A stretch of 64,000 nt of DNA, taken from contig NC_067116.1 in NCBI RefSeq assembly GCF_021347895.1, forward strand, positions 35,847,639 through 35,911,638, in the 5' to 3' direction. Position numbers and translations under genes: made by a program. This DNA is from Acanthochromis polyacanthus (Eukaryota > Chordata > Actinopteri > Pomacentridae). A model generated the notes under the pieces. It was given only the letters and a program-made list of their open reading frames with translations, was not told the origin of the DNA and made no database searches. This document shows, one piece after another, positions 1-17,292 of this stretch (positions are counted from its first letter, which is position 1; each line of letters opens with the position of its first letter).

Positions 1-540
1 AGAGCTCTATAGTATTTTTTTGGGTACCCAAATTTGGTTTCCTTTGTGGAGAGTTTTCTTTTGGATTCAGAAATACCATATGGTGGATCACCACAAGATT
101 TGTGGAGGAGTGACTGTTCATTATTCTGGACTAAAAAGACTGATTTAATTTTTTTTTTTTTGATGAACATTGAGACTGATTGAAAGAGATATTTTACAAA
201 GTTTCAACTTGGAATATTTCATTTATATTGTTGGCAACTGATTGTGTTAAAGGACTAAGTTAGATCATTTATATTGGAGCTGAAGAGAATTTATTTCATT
301 TTTTTTTGTTTTGTTGTTGTTGTGCTTGTGTCATTTAAGAAAAAAAAAAAACATAATTTGAGGTAAACAGACCTGATTTAAAGGAAGGGTACGTTCCAGT
401 CCATGAAATATTTTATTTTATTTTATTGGACTTAGGCAGCATACTACTGCTAGACCCAGAATAAATTCCTGCCAAGTTCATGAATCTGATCTCATTTTTT
501 TTGTCATTATTGAATAAGTGACAAATTAATACTTGGTTAC
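1..540. repeat. Probable retroelement (LTR-like) relic, unclassified
   Basis: AT-rich noncoding stretch with T-runs, A-runs and a short TTTTA repeat around 409-428. An AATAAA hexamer lies at about 461-466, just after a sequence that reads like the end of a fish LTR (inference from memory). No matching second LTR, primer-binding site or coding frame is visible, and the element would begin before the window. It could equally be ordinary AT-rich intergenic DNA. Confidence 0.3.
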
Positions 541-1000
541 ACATGCGCACATACAACCTCTCCCTCACCCCCCTCTAACCTCCCCCCTCTTAACATTTAC
601 GAAGAAACGCCCCCCTCCAGAAACTTGTGTAGCACTCGTGAAGTTGTCTTTTACGGCTGGGTTCCCCTGGATCTTTATCTGCCAATTGTGTAAAAAAAGA
701 TGAGCAAAACAAGTCGCCAGCTAACTACGAAGCTATACCAAAGCAACACATACACAAAACACGTAAGTCCAAGACGTACGTAATCTACGATTTTTGATTG
801 ACAGGAAAGGGAGCAAACCAAACGCCTCGGTCTGAGCGCAATGATTGGCTGATGTTTTTCAGGTCCTGCCATGTCCACAGTTATTTATTTTTATTTTTTT
901 AGAAACCATACATACAAGTCCACTAAAGGTCAGTATATTCATTTTATGTGAATCAGACAAATTAAACAAAACAAAAAAAAACATCCTCCTTAATGCCTTT
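541..1000 (-). repeat. Interspersed repeat relic, CCAAT-containing, minus orientation
   Basis: Read on the minus strand this stretch contains GCCAATCATTGCG, a CpG-bearing block and TTCTGGAGGGGGGCG, a combination I associate with dispersed nonautonomous repeats of teleosts (memory, not checked). It is more CpG-rich than its flanks, which suggests insertion. Terminal repeats and a target duplication could not be placed, so both ends are approximate. The 67-codon minus-strand frame inside it resembles no known protein. Confidence 0.4.
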
Positions 1001-2300
1001 AAAGGACCTGCTGCTCACATCTTTGTACCCGTTAACTCAGAACACTTTCAATGGTTTTAAGGAGTCCGTGGCTGCTATGACAGTATGAAGGGGATCTACA
1101 TGATATTTAATGTTGTGGCTGGTTAATGTACTAGCAAAAGCACAGCAAGTCTGGAAATGCTGAAATATTTCTTTAAAAATTTAGCATAATTTCTTTATGT
1201 ATGTAATTTCACTTCACTATACAATAGATGAAAATGTGCACTTGTCAGTACATTAGTCAGTAATAAATATCAAACATTTAATCAAGATTACCTAAACTAA
1301 AAATGTCAGTGGAGCTGAAAATAACCGCTATTTCCTATTTGTTTTCTGAATTGATCAATCATTTTGTCTCTAAAATGAGAGAAAAATAACGAGGATGACA
1401 ATTACAGGTTGTCAGAGCCCAAAAGAGAAAAATAATCGTTTACAATTATCACGAATCCTCACATATTAGTAGACAAAAAAATGTAAATTCATTCTTACTT
1501 CACAAATTTCTCAAATTATTAAGAACAGGAAAATTGCTAGTGATTAATTTTATGTCAATGACGTATTCCAGTTCTGATTATTAAAGACCTACATGTCTGT
1601 ATTTTTTTCAACACATGACAACCTTAGTCATAAAAGCTCAGGGATGAAACAGAAACAGTCATGGCTGCAGGGAACGTTTACACAATCACAGTGCCTGTAA
1701 CTCCCTAATCAAACCGAGCACGTTTCTGCCCTAAAGACAGCAAAGGTTAGCTGGAAACTGGGTGAGGGGACTGGAGGCAGGGGACGTCTTGGGGAGTGGG
1801 GGTGGTAGAGTCAGGCCTGGTTGATGACTGGGTGGGTTGGCTGGATGATGAGCAGAGAGGCTGGCTGTCAGTGAGAGCCTGTAATTGAGGGTGGGTGTGA
1901 GCTTCCCCCCATGGATTCCCTATATTCTCCGACAGCTGTAGCACAGCACAGGCTGTTCACAGAGAGCTGCAGTAATCATCATATGCTCCTGCAGACCGGA
2001 GTCCTGTACATCTCTCTATCAGCCGGTTTACACAGACGAGGTGTGGTGCATGCACAGGTGAGACTCTGGGAATTAAGATCTCAGACTTGTGTTCGTTTTG
2101 TTCCAAACTATTGGGCACTACACTGATGTGAGGTGAATTTAACAGCAACAGGAACATGGGCTGCCTTCTCTGAAGTAGATGACCTATAGAAATCACAAGA
2201 AAGAATCACACAGAGAGACATTTACTGTATTTCAAAAAGCCGATTTGTTATGGAATGAAAAAAATAAATTAAAAAATCCTTCATTTTCTATTTCGATCCA
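1001..2300. other. Noncoding DNA, no gene seen
   Basis: AT-rich sequence to about 1640, then a G-rich patch at 1760-1804 with several runs of three to five G; its spacing allows a G-quadruplex only if one loop of about ten bases is accepted. Short open frames on both strands have no recognisable domain, codon bias or splice context. Confidence 0.5.
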
Positions 2301-2400
2301 TAGCTGAGTGGTGTGTTTGGTAAAGTGTAGCTCCCTGGGGAGTCTGGGCCTGTGATCCGGCAGCACTGCAGGTTGAAAGGGAACTCACATCTGCCAGTGC
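2301..2400 (+). repeat. tRNA-like (possible SINE head)
   Basis: TAGCTGAGTGG at 2301-2311 fits the Pol III A-box consensus TRGCNNAGNGG exactly. A weak B-box-like GGTTGAAAGG lies at 2371-2380, 60 bp downstream, which is plausible A-to-B spacing for a tRNA-derived SINE. The B box lacks the conserved C and no SINE tail was identified, so this may be a decayed SINE or a chance match. It is not a functional tRNA, since no cloverleaf can be drawn. Confidence 0.3.
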
Positions 2401-7517
<5,117 letters not shown>

Positions 7518-7573
7518 CGAAATTCCAGATATTGAAAATATACGGCTGTATATTTTCAACATCTGGAGTTTTG
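7518..7573. other. Near-perfect 26-bp hairpin with 4-nt loop
   Basis: Left arm 7518-7543 pairs with right arm 7548-7573 around a GGCT loop. The core arms are CCAGATATTGAAAATATAC and GTATATTTTCAACATCTGG. In a plus-strand RNA the only true mismatch is A7531/C7560, with G-U wobbles at 7523/7568 and 7519/7572. Such a structure could be a miRNA-like precursor, a very small palindromic MITE, or chance in AT-rich DNA. I recognise no known miRNA seed. Confidence 0.7.
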
Positions 7574-8754
7574 CTACTTTTCCCTTCTCTGTTCCAAGTC
7601 CCTCCATCCAAACAAACATGGATTCTGTCAAGGAAATGCTGCAAATAATATCAGGGTCATTGTGCCTTAAATGATAAAATGCATTGCTGGTTTGCTGGTA
7701 AATTGACTTTTGCATACAGTATAGAGAACAGAAGCTCATCAGTTCAATAGGAGAAAGAGTATATTTGTATGGCACCTCTCCCTCAGAGAAGAATAACAAT
7801 GACACCGTATTTATACCACAACAGTGAACACAGGCTCTCTTCCTATTGGCTCGCTGTAAATTGGTTATATATATTTGAACCTCATGGGGCGGTTTCCATA
7901 GCACGTAAAACTCTAAGTCCTCCATTCACTGGACAGAACTGATTCCTAGATAAGTTTTATTCCATAAGCTGACAGAGGAGCCTCATCAGACTGAAATTGA
8001 AAATGCGAGAACATTTGAGATCTTTATTTTTGACTGTTTTTGTGCAACAGATGCATCTCGTAAAACTAGAAGCAGCAGTCAACCTGTAACTCTGAATACA
8101 TGAGAATGTAGTTTCTCTGAAAATGTCTAAACATGCAAGCAACATAAGATGAATAGAAGATTAGCACATGATTAACATAAAAATAAATGAGAACCTAAGA
8201 GTTTATAATTGAGGTTACTTTCAAAGCTTCAACCAGCATTCATTACTGGATTCACCTTGCGACTCAAATTCCTCTATCCTGAGTGAAAATCCTCCATCTA
8301 ACCCACTACGACACTACATTCTATTCTTTGTTCCTATTTATACCATTATCCTGAGCCCTAAAACCTGAGCCAAGAGGAGGTGCAATGATCTGGTTTCCCT
8401 TTCAGTTCACTTGGAATCCAAAATGCTGTAAGAGTGATACGGAATTTTTGCCCAATGTTCTCAATAATGTACCGCCTACCCCAGTTTTAAATACGAACTC
8501 CGATTTTACAGTTTATTTACAGCTCTTGGGGAGTACTACTGTATAAGTGTAAAATAGTAGTAGGAGGAGGAAAGCTCAGAAATCTGAAACATTTCCTCAA
8601 GTAAATTCATTTCAGCATGAGATGTGTCAGTTTGAAAATCTGGAAAAAGAGAAGATTTTACCTCCCACTGCAGCCCTGATTTTTCCTCAACTTGAAGACA
8701 CATTAGTTGCTACTAGTATGAAATGGCCAAATCTCTGATCTGTTGGGGATCAGA
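7574..8754. other. Noncoding DNA, no gene seen
   Basis: AT-rich sequence. A 149-codon minus-strand frame (7476-7925) overlaps the hairpin and has no recognisable domain. A small TACTACT/AGTAGTA inverted repeat lies near 8530-8565. Confidence 0.45.
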
Positions 8755-8774
8755 ATGCATTGTGGGCAATGTAG
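8755..8774 (-). promoter_or_regulatory. ZNF143/STAF-like motif
   Basis: ATGCATTGTGGGCAATGTAG matches the reverse complement of the ZNF143 site (ACTACAATTCCCAGAATGCA) at about 16 of 19 aligned positions. This motif is usual at vertebrate promoters and is also carried by some repeats. No promoter context is visible here, so it is only a candidate. Confidence 0.35.
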
Positions 8775-10454
8775 CCAGCAGATTTTGGAATGAAAAAGAC
8801 CAAACTTTTGAAATAGAGGGAAGAAATAGAGGTTTGCACCATTTTTTTTTTTAAACTAATTTTTTATAATTTTGGATCGATAAACACACCCACATATACA
8901 CACAGGAAAAAAATGGATGCATAAACGACAAGTAGCAAACATTTGGCCTCTCGACTTCCTGAATGGGAGTAATTGTGTTTTGGAGCTGAGTGACTGACAG
9001 GTTTTGAGTGGCAGAAACGAGTGCAGTGGAAAGGTTGTTTGGCTCATTATGACTAGCAGGTAGCGGCAGTTTGGATGCGGTGCCAGTGATTGGACCACTG
9101 AGTTGCAGCCCTTCTTGATTCCTCTATTGTTTCTGATGTAGGGCCGGATACACTGAGGGATTCTGACAGTTTCACACGGCGCACCACTCATGTGTGTGCG
9201 CGCTCATACACTGTGCACATGTGTGTTGACAACCCCCGGATGTCGTGAGTCAGTGTTTCAGAAGGCTCATTGCCATTTGACGCCCACATCTCCGGGTAAA
9301 CGGGTTTGCTTTTCAAATGTCAGATCATGGTGGGAGAGTGAGGCAGCCCTCTGACGAGACTATGATTGTTTTCCCAGAAAAATGGCATGAAGGGAAAGAA
9401 AGAAGGGGAGCGCAAGGGGAGATGATGACTGCTTTCCATTATTAGCCGGGCTCATTCTACTGACAGAGGAAATAGTGAGGCTCTCTCGTTCTGCTGATCG
9501 ATCCCTCTTTTCTGGGAAGATAGCCAGCACAATACTCTCTCTCCCTCCATCTATCTATTCCTTTCTCTCCATTTTCTCCCCCTAGTTTTTTTCTTCATCT
9601 GTCTGTCTTTCATTTGGTTTCTATTATGTTTTCTCAGATAATTGCTTTTCACTGCAGATAATTCTTGAAGTGAAGTCCTTCGCCAATGAACACATTGTCA
9701 TAAAAAGTTATAAGTTCCTATATTACAGTCCATGTGAAATGGAATCCAGAGGTGACTTCATGGCATGTGATAAAAGCGAAATATGAGTGGGAGTTTTCCA
9801 AGTTGAAGGGTGAGGGTGTGTGTCATTTTGATGGTGGTGCTCACCCGGAGTCGAAAGGCAAAGACTGATTATACATGCTTTAAGGTCATGGCAATAAAAG
9901 CCACGAAAGCACTGATGAAATATGATTTGAGTTAAATATATTTATTACTCTTGCTGCTGTAACTTACCATGAGCACTGGCATTTAATTGAAATTGCTAAG
10001 CATGCGTATCTCAACAACAGTACATCTCCCAGTGTTTAATGTGTTTCTGCAGTACAGACGAAGTGGGAAGAAAAAAACCCTCAATATAGTGGATTGGAAA
10101 CCAGCCATCATTCTTCACTAATAAATTAAAACATTGCATTGCTGGGCCTTTAATGAGACATTAAACTTCACAAGATATTTGAAAAGTAAAAGGAAAGAAA
10201 ATCTTCACAGCAACTGGGCACTTTTATATATATTTTTCTTTCTGTGCCATCATTAAACTTCTTTATAGAGTAATTAGGTACATTATATTGCAGCAGAGAA
10301 ACAGCGGACATGAATGAAATTAATCTTGAAAGTGATAATCAATGCACTGTTTAGTTGACAGACTGTCGGTACTGAATTTTCTACTATTAGTTTTGTGCCC
10401 ATAGGCAGAATGTGACATTATCACATGGCATCATACGTTTGCCTCTAAAGCCCT
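8775..10454. other. Noncoding DNA, no gene seen
   Basis: Contains an AP-1-like TGAGTCA at about 9247-9253 and pyrimidine tracts near 9540-9600. The 9260-9480 block has mixed, low-repeat composition and is a reasonable conserved-noncoding candidate by eye only. A 111-codon minus-strand frame (8856-9191) is unrecognised. Confidence 0.45.
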
Positions 10455-10646
10455 TGAAGGCGACATTGTGTGACTTGAAACCTTTGATTGTGTTAATTTG
10501 CGAAGAAACAGAGTAACTTAGGCCACAGGCAGTTAAAAGTCTGCCGAGGATGCCAAAAACTTTCCTAACGTGACCACCACTCGCACAAACAACTTTAAAC
10601 TCGACCTTGCACTTCGTCCAGCAATACACTCTGCTTAGTCTGTACT
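10455..10646 (+). repeat. Old interspersed repeat, 5' part (copy 1, split)
   Basis: This segment aligns by eye with the repeats at 57240-57430 and 60690-60985. The shared order is a CCACAGGCA-type block, then GAGGA, then a CCAAAAA/GACCACC-type block, then GTCCA-GCAA. It breaks off at AGTCTGTACT (10637-10646) and resumes after the inserted element at 11283. The long minus-strand frame 10387-10836 is simply this repeat plus the element end. Confidence 0.6.
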
Positions 10647-11282
10647 TGCCTGGGGACCAGACAGCCTTTATATTGTGTATTACAAATACACATAAAGTCA
10701 GTCTGGACCTGCTCCATTGAACCAAATCTAGCCCAGAGGCGGGACTACCGATCACAGCTTGAATTGGAGAGAGCCAATCAGCGTAACACATGTGTGATGC
10801 AATCACTAAGCGACCGAACAACTGCCTTTCCGCCATGATGTTTTGTAGTTTTAACAGCTTCCTTCACCGTACAGGGGTCCTGAGGAAAATCTAAGCTCTC
10901 CCTTTCAACAGTGGAGGGCAGCATTACGCACTCTATCGTACAGCCCGCCGGAATTAAAAGAAGAAGAAGAAGTAGTCCAAACAGTTATGGCGACCAGTTT
11001 TAAGGACAAATTCAGCCCGTGCAAAACAGAGGAAAGCGCACGAGAGAAACCTCGCTCCGTTGCGGTTGCCATTTTGTTTGTATGCGGGAGGTGCACAGGT
11101 GTTAGATGGGTAATCTCGGCCCTGAAGATGACGCATCGTTAACTCCCGCCTCTGGTGCTCTGATTGGTTCGGTCTGATCTGCTCGGAGCTTGAAACCTGT
11201 CAAAATGTGTCAATGGAGGAGGGCTAGACCGTATTCCCGTATATCCCTTATAACGGGAATACAGTCTAGCTAAGCTGGGCTA
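10647..11282. mobile_element. Nonautonomous DNA transposon with terminal hairpins
   Basis: A 636-bp insertion bounded by an exact 10-bp direct repeat, AGTCTGTACT (10637-10646 and 11283-11292). Each end carries a hairpin. The left one pairs 10654-10662 with 10701-10709 (GGACCAGAC and GTCTGGACC) over an inner stem. The right one pairs GCTAGACCGTATTCCCG (about 11223-11239) with its partner at 11254-11270, with one mismatch. Both ends continue inward to a shared CTCCATTGA-type block, giving terminal inverted repeats of about 60 bp. The interior has CCAAT-type motifs, a GAA run (10958-10973) and no transposase. The superfamily is unassigned; the 9-11 bp duplication and long ends would fit a Mutator-like element. 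Confidence 0.6.
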
Positions 11283-11400
11283 AGTCTGTACTGGATTGGA
11301 TGTACAATTGTTGAGATATGTGAAGAACAGACAAACACACAAACAGAAATTCCTTGAGTCAGTATCTTCAAATGTGTTCAGAGAGAAAAATGTGGCTTGA
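11283..11400 (+). repeat. Old interspersed repeat, 3' part (copy 1, split)
   Basis: Continues the repeat interrupted at 10646. It shares with 60880-60965 the blocks GGAT, GTTG-AGATATG-GAAGAACA and ATTCCTTGA-TCA. The colinear continuation across the inserted element supports the insertion model. Confidence 0.55.
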
Positions 11401-14009
11401 ACACCTTGAAATCCAATACATATCGAAACTTTTTCAAAAGGTTCAAACAAAACCATAAAAACATCTGATTGCCTCAAACTGCATCCTAAATCTCCACCTA
11501 AGTTCAGCAGGGGTGCACACCAATAATAGTGTGAAATTTGAAAATTTGCTATTGGTAGCTTGAAAACAGCAACACAATTCAACACTTCACAAGAAAAATA
11601 TCAGCAAAATGAATTAGCCAACAGATATATTAATAGTAGAATAAATTTATTGTATCAAATGTGATAAGCAGGTCCTCTTTTTTAATATTCATCATGTAAA
11701 AGGCATGTTTTACTTGAGTGTTTGACTTGCATCCAACAGTGGATTTGTCTCAAAAATACTGCTTTGGACTGGTGGCCCAAATCACAAAATCATGGCTCTT
11801 GTGGTTGGAATGTCTGCGAAAGTTCAGGCTGCTCTAAAATGGCCTACAAGTTCCTGCCATGGAAAACAGCTCATCAATGACGCCAGTGAATGCTTGAGCA
11901 ACACTTAGTGACAGTATAGATGGCGATAAATAAACATAACATTAGTCGTCTCTGTTGAGTCGCATCATCAAGGGCAAAATTTCAGAATGTTACAGCAGAC
12001 GAATGACATCAGTGCTAATTTAAAAAAATGATTTAAAAACCAGTGAGCAGATTGTTGGCTACATTCCTTTTAATGCACCAGCGGATGTGCAGTGTGACAT
12101 GAATATATTGATCACGTACCACTGCGTTTGTATGTAATGGTGAGACATTCTGTCTGCTGAGAAGATCATCTAAAGAATTCATGAAACAAAGCTCAGAGCA
12201 GAATGGCCATCGCTCAATGTCAGAGATTCGTCATCTCTACAGACACACATACACACACACACTCCGGTCACATAGTGAGCTACATCTGCTTACTTCTAAC
12301 TCCATAATGTGGACTGACAAAGCCAAATCATGGTCATGCAGCGAGTGGAAACTTAGAGAGCAACAGAGACCCAAGAGAATTCCCAGTATAACACAAAACC
12401 CGTTTTAGACACACAATCACCTCCCACAAATCGGTATAGAAGTGTGTGTGTATGTGCGGCCTTCCCATGTGGTCAACACAACAGAGACAGTATTGTCACT
12501 GACTGAGCTCCCTGTGATATGGAGGTGTTGACAGGTAGCACTCCGGCGGGAGTTGTGCGACCACGAAAACTAGCTCGGCTTGTACGCACACAATCGCGCG
12601 CACATACACACAGGACATGACGTGACAGGCTGAGAATCTCGGCGACAACGTGGGATCCTCACCACATCAATAATGCAGCGCCTCTGACAACTGGAGGAAT
12701 CAAACTCTCCGCACCGTCTCACTCCATCATCCTCTCTTTCTCTCTTTCTCCCTCGTTCTCTCTTCCCATGTCGCCATCCCTCGCTTGCCGTCTCCCCCAT
12801 CCATCTCTGCTCACTTCGTTACCCTCTCCTCCGCTATAGCGGGAGAAGGGATTCTGAATTAGAAAGCAGGCAACAGGAGCAGCAGAGACGCCGTTTGTTC
12901 GGGCAACTTCTGCTGGATAGTATTGAGCGAGACAGAAGAAAGTGTTTGGCCTTGTGGGATCAAAACGCATCTAAACAGCTGAAATGGATATGAGGGCGTA
13001 TATGTTTGTTTGGGCTGTTAGCTGCAGGCGTGTAGTTCAGTCGTTTAGCTGGTTTGTCACATCGGCCACATAAACAGCAGCGCACATGCACACGTACGCA
13101 GAAAAATGTCTGTCATAACCAAAGAGCAGCGTCTCATGGTGGCACAGCAGCCATCTGTAGCCAGGATAGATGAGAGCTGCTGGAGACACTGGAGTCTGTA
13201 CATACAGACACACAGAGAACAGAGCCGGAGGCCTGTTGAGTTTGGATGTCACCGCAATGGTTGTCACCAACTGCCATGCCATTGTATTGCCACATAAATC
13301 TGTATTGCCTGCCTCTCTGTGTGTGCATCCATGTGTGTGTCCCTCCGAGTTGGTCTCCCTCCTTTGCTCCTCATGTTTCATAGGCCCGTCACTGTCCCTC
13401 TGTGCTGCCTTTCATTTTTGTCAGTTTGAATTTAAGGAGAATTCCAGTTTATTGCAGTTTTGTCCTTGTTTCAGCCATTACTTGTGTTGGCCAAGAAATC
13501 ACAAGCAAAAGGCTGAGATCTGAAAACACAGAAAGATTGTTAAAAATACATCTAACAGAGCATGAAACACAAACATTTCTATGAGACAGATCATAAATAA
13601 AGGCCAAGGTAACATTTTTAAGACTTTTACTGTTCAAAGTATTTGGAAATTGAAAAGTTGACTTTTTCTTTGAGGCTGCAAAAAGACAAATTCTGCCAAA
13701 TTTGAAAGCAAACTGATCAAATTTTGCAAAGCCAATGTGAGCAGACTACTAATGACTCCACCACTGTTTCATGCTTCTTTCCTTTTCTTTATACGAATAG
13801 TAGGATCTCTTGGTTTGAATGTAAAAACTTACAGCTTTAGACTGAAGTATAATGGACTGTAGGTGTGTAGGCTTTACAAATGAGTGTATGCAGGTGGACA
13901 CATACTGGTTAAGTTTGTAAAGATACAACACCTGTACCATGTGAAAGCTACACAGTTATAGCCAGTTTATTGTTTGATATTTTTTGAGCTCACATTGAAA
14001 TTAGAGCCT
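11401..14009. other. Noncoding DNA, no gene seen
   Basis: No exon-like structure. Contains a short CA tract near 12245-12260 and a CpG-bearing patch at 12540-12720. Several frames of 60-117 codons at 12570-13585 overlap on both strands and none has a recognisable domain. Confidence 0.45.
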
Positions 14010-14175
14010 GTGTGCACAAGGGCTGGACCTGAACATCCGAATATTTGGTCGTAATGGTGGCATCCGACTATTTATTTTTTGAGATGCAAATATTCGGATT
14101 CGGATATTCGTCATTAATTGGGACCAAATATCCGGAGCCCCATAAATTGCTATTCGGGCCAGCCATAGTGTGCAC
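14010..14175. mobile_element. hAT-type MITE, 150 bp, with 8-bp TSD
   Basis: The element spans 14018-14167 and is flanked by an exact 8-bp duplication GTGTGCAC (14010-14017, 14168-14175). The duplication fits the hAT target preference nTnnnnAn. The terminal inverted repeats begin AAGGGCTGGACCTGAA and, reading inward from the right end, TATGGCTGGCCCGAA. A second inverted pair, CCGAATATTTGGTC (14037-14050) and GACCAAATATCCGG (14122-14135), makes most of the unit palindromic. There is no coding capacity; it would have been moved by a hAT transposase encoded elsewhere. Confidence 0.85.
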
Positions 14176-15371
14176 TGTTAAATACAGTGATTACGTTCAA
14201 ATTAAGGTGGCTGCATTCAAAACAAACCTTTATTTCTGCTGGTCTTCATTAAAAATAGGTCATTTAAAGTGATCAGAATTAAAAATAACAACTGAAATAA
14301 ACTATTTTTTCATGACAAATCCTTTAACTGTATGCTTGGTCCTACAGGAGCTCTCAACTACCTCTATTTCTGCATATGCATTAATGTAGGTATTAAAAAA
14401 GCCTGAGAAAAGGTTTTGTGTCACAGCAAGAAAAGGTCTTTTTCAACTGCAATGCATGGAGTGTAAAGAAAGACAGATGAACCATCCATAACATCATTTA
14501 TGGGCTGAAGAGTGGTTTTGAAGCTTAGTGTAGTGGTTCTGGCTGTCTTGGCTCTGACTGGATGTAAGTTGAGGGTATAAGCCACTTCCCCGATATTCTC
14601 AGTTGGCATTCTAGCCCTCTTCCACTAAACTTAAAAGTTTTGCAGATGATTTGAATTGTGCAATAATGCAGCTCTGCTTTGAATTATCAGTTGTAATTAC
14701 AGTGTCCCTCTCCTTGCATGCAAATGTTCCAACACAACTATTCCCGCCACCACTTTGAGTGAAAACTAAAGCTGCATCCTTCGCTTAGCTGCATCCATGA
14801 TAAGTGTGATTGGTTTAAGGATATACTAAAATGCCAGAGCATTTACTTATAACAGAATTACTGTGGTGCAGCCAGACCTTTATGTACTCCAGAATGGGCT
14901 GGCAAAGCGATACTAGACTATGCTTAACACTCAGATAATGCAAGAATGGGAATAAAGTGGAGCGGAAGCAGGCCATGAGATGTTTATGACGGCACCAACC
15001 TGCCCATCAAAGTGTAACCATCTTTAATCATACATAACTTTGAGCCTCAGATGAGTTATATAACAATTATTTTACCTCCAAGTAAAGCAGCTCAGACAAT
15101 CTCCCAGAACTTTCTTCCAGAAGTGGCAGCCTTCTAAGTAATTTGAGTACAATGTAAAGCGACAAAAACGGTGCCCGAGAATGAAGCCTGTGAGTGACTT
15201 CAGGCAGTCTGACTTGAGACGCCTGCTACATTTGCGACATATTCCTCGCTGCAAAACATACCCAGCACACCCTTTTAATCACGGAGGTGCACTTAAGCCG
15301 TCACTACTCATTTTATTGCATGCCTGCGCATTCTGCTCATATGAAAGCTGTGCCATTGTGAGTCTAGCTGT
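14176..15371. other. Noncoding DNA, no gene seen
   Basis: AT-rich, with no recognisable exon. The reading frames present are 60-75 codons, without domains or splice context. Confidence 0.45.
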
Positions 15372-15408
15372 GGAGTGGGGGTAAATTACTATTGTTGCTC
15401 CCCACTCC
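15372..15408. other. Perfect 9-bp stem hairpin
   Basis: GGAGTGGGG (15372-15380) and CCCCACTCC (15400-15408) are exact reverse complements separated by 19 bases. Role unknown; it may be chance in a G/C-skewed patch. Confidence 0.6.
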
Positions 15409-16892
<1,484 letters not shown>

Positions 16893-17215
16893 ATGGGGGT
16901 GGGTGGAGGGGGGGATGAAGAGGAGGATTACAGGGGAGAGAGGAGGTGGGAGTAGCGGTGGTGGGGGTGCTGGGTAAGAGCGGTCCGGGCAGAGTGGCTG
17001 GCCAAGTGGGGGGAAAAAAAAGGGTGGAGAGGGATTAAAGGAGGCTGAAGGGGGGTGCAAAAGGGGAAATGATAAAAAAGGAGGGGAAAAAAAGCATAGG
17101 GGCGATGCTGGCGGAAGGGGGAGGAGTTTGGATTGGGAAGAGGGTTGATTTGGGTGGGATGCGAGGGGAGAGGGGGTGATAGGGAGGTTGGGAAACGCGG
17201 GGCTCTTCCAATATG
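16893..17215 (+). repeat. Polypurine (G-rich) tract
   Basis: About 320 bp that is almost entirely G and A on the plus strand, with many G runs of three to seven. The start (16893-16914) and other sub-blocks have G-quadruplex spacing, and purine tracts of this kind can form triplex DNA. The proline- and serine-rich minus-strand frames of 101 and 179 codons are by-products of the tract. Confidence 0.85.
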
Positions 17216-17232
17216 GCTGTTTAGCAAACACA

Positions 17233-17292
17233 ATTTGCATAGAACCGATGCGGATGGAGTTCTGTGTCACAGTTATTTGCATATATTTGCAT
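17233..17292 (+). promoter_or_regulatory. Cluster of three POU octamer motifs
   Basis: The canonical octamer ATTTGCAT occurs exactly at 17233-17240, 17275-17282 and 17285-17292. The last two start 10 bp apart, about one helical turn, and are followed by an AAATTAAT homeodomain-type string. POU factors bind this octamer (established). Enhancer function is inference, supported only by the clustering. Confidence 0.45.

Noticed and set aside
10387..10836. 149-codon minus-strand frame
   Set aside because: It spans the old interspersed repeat and the left end of the inserted transposon; no transposase or other domain is visible.
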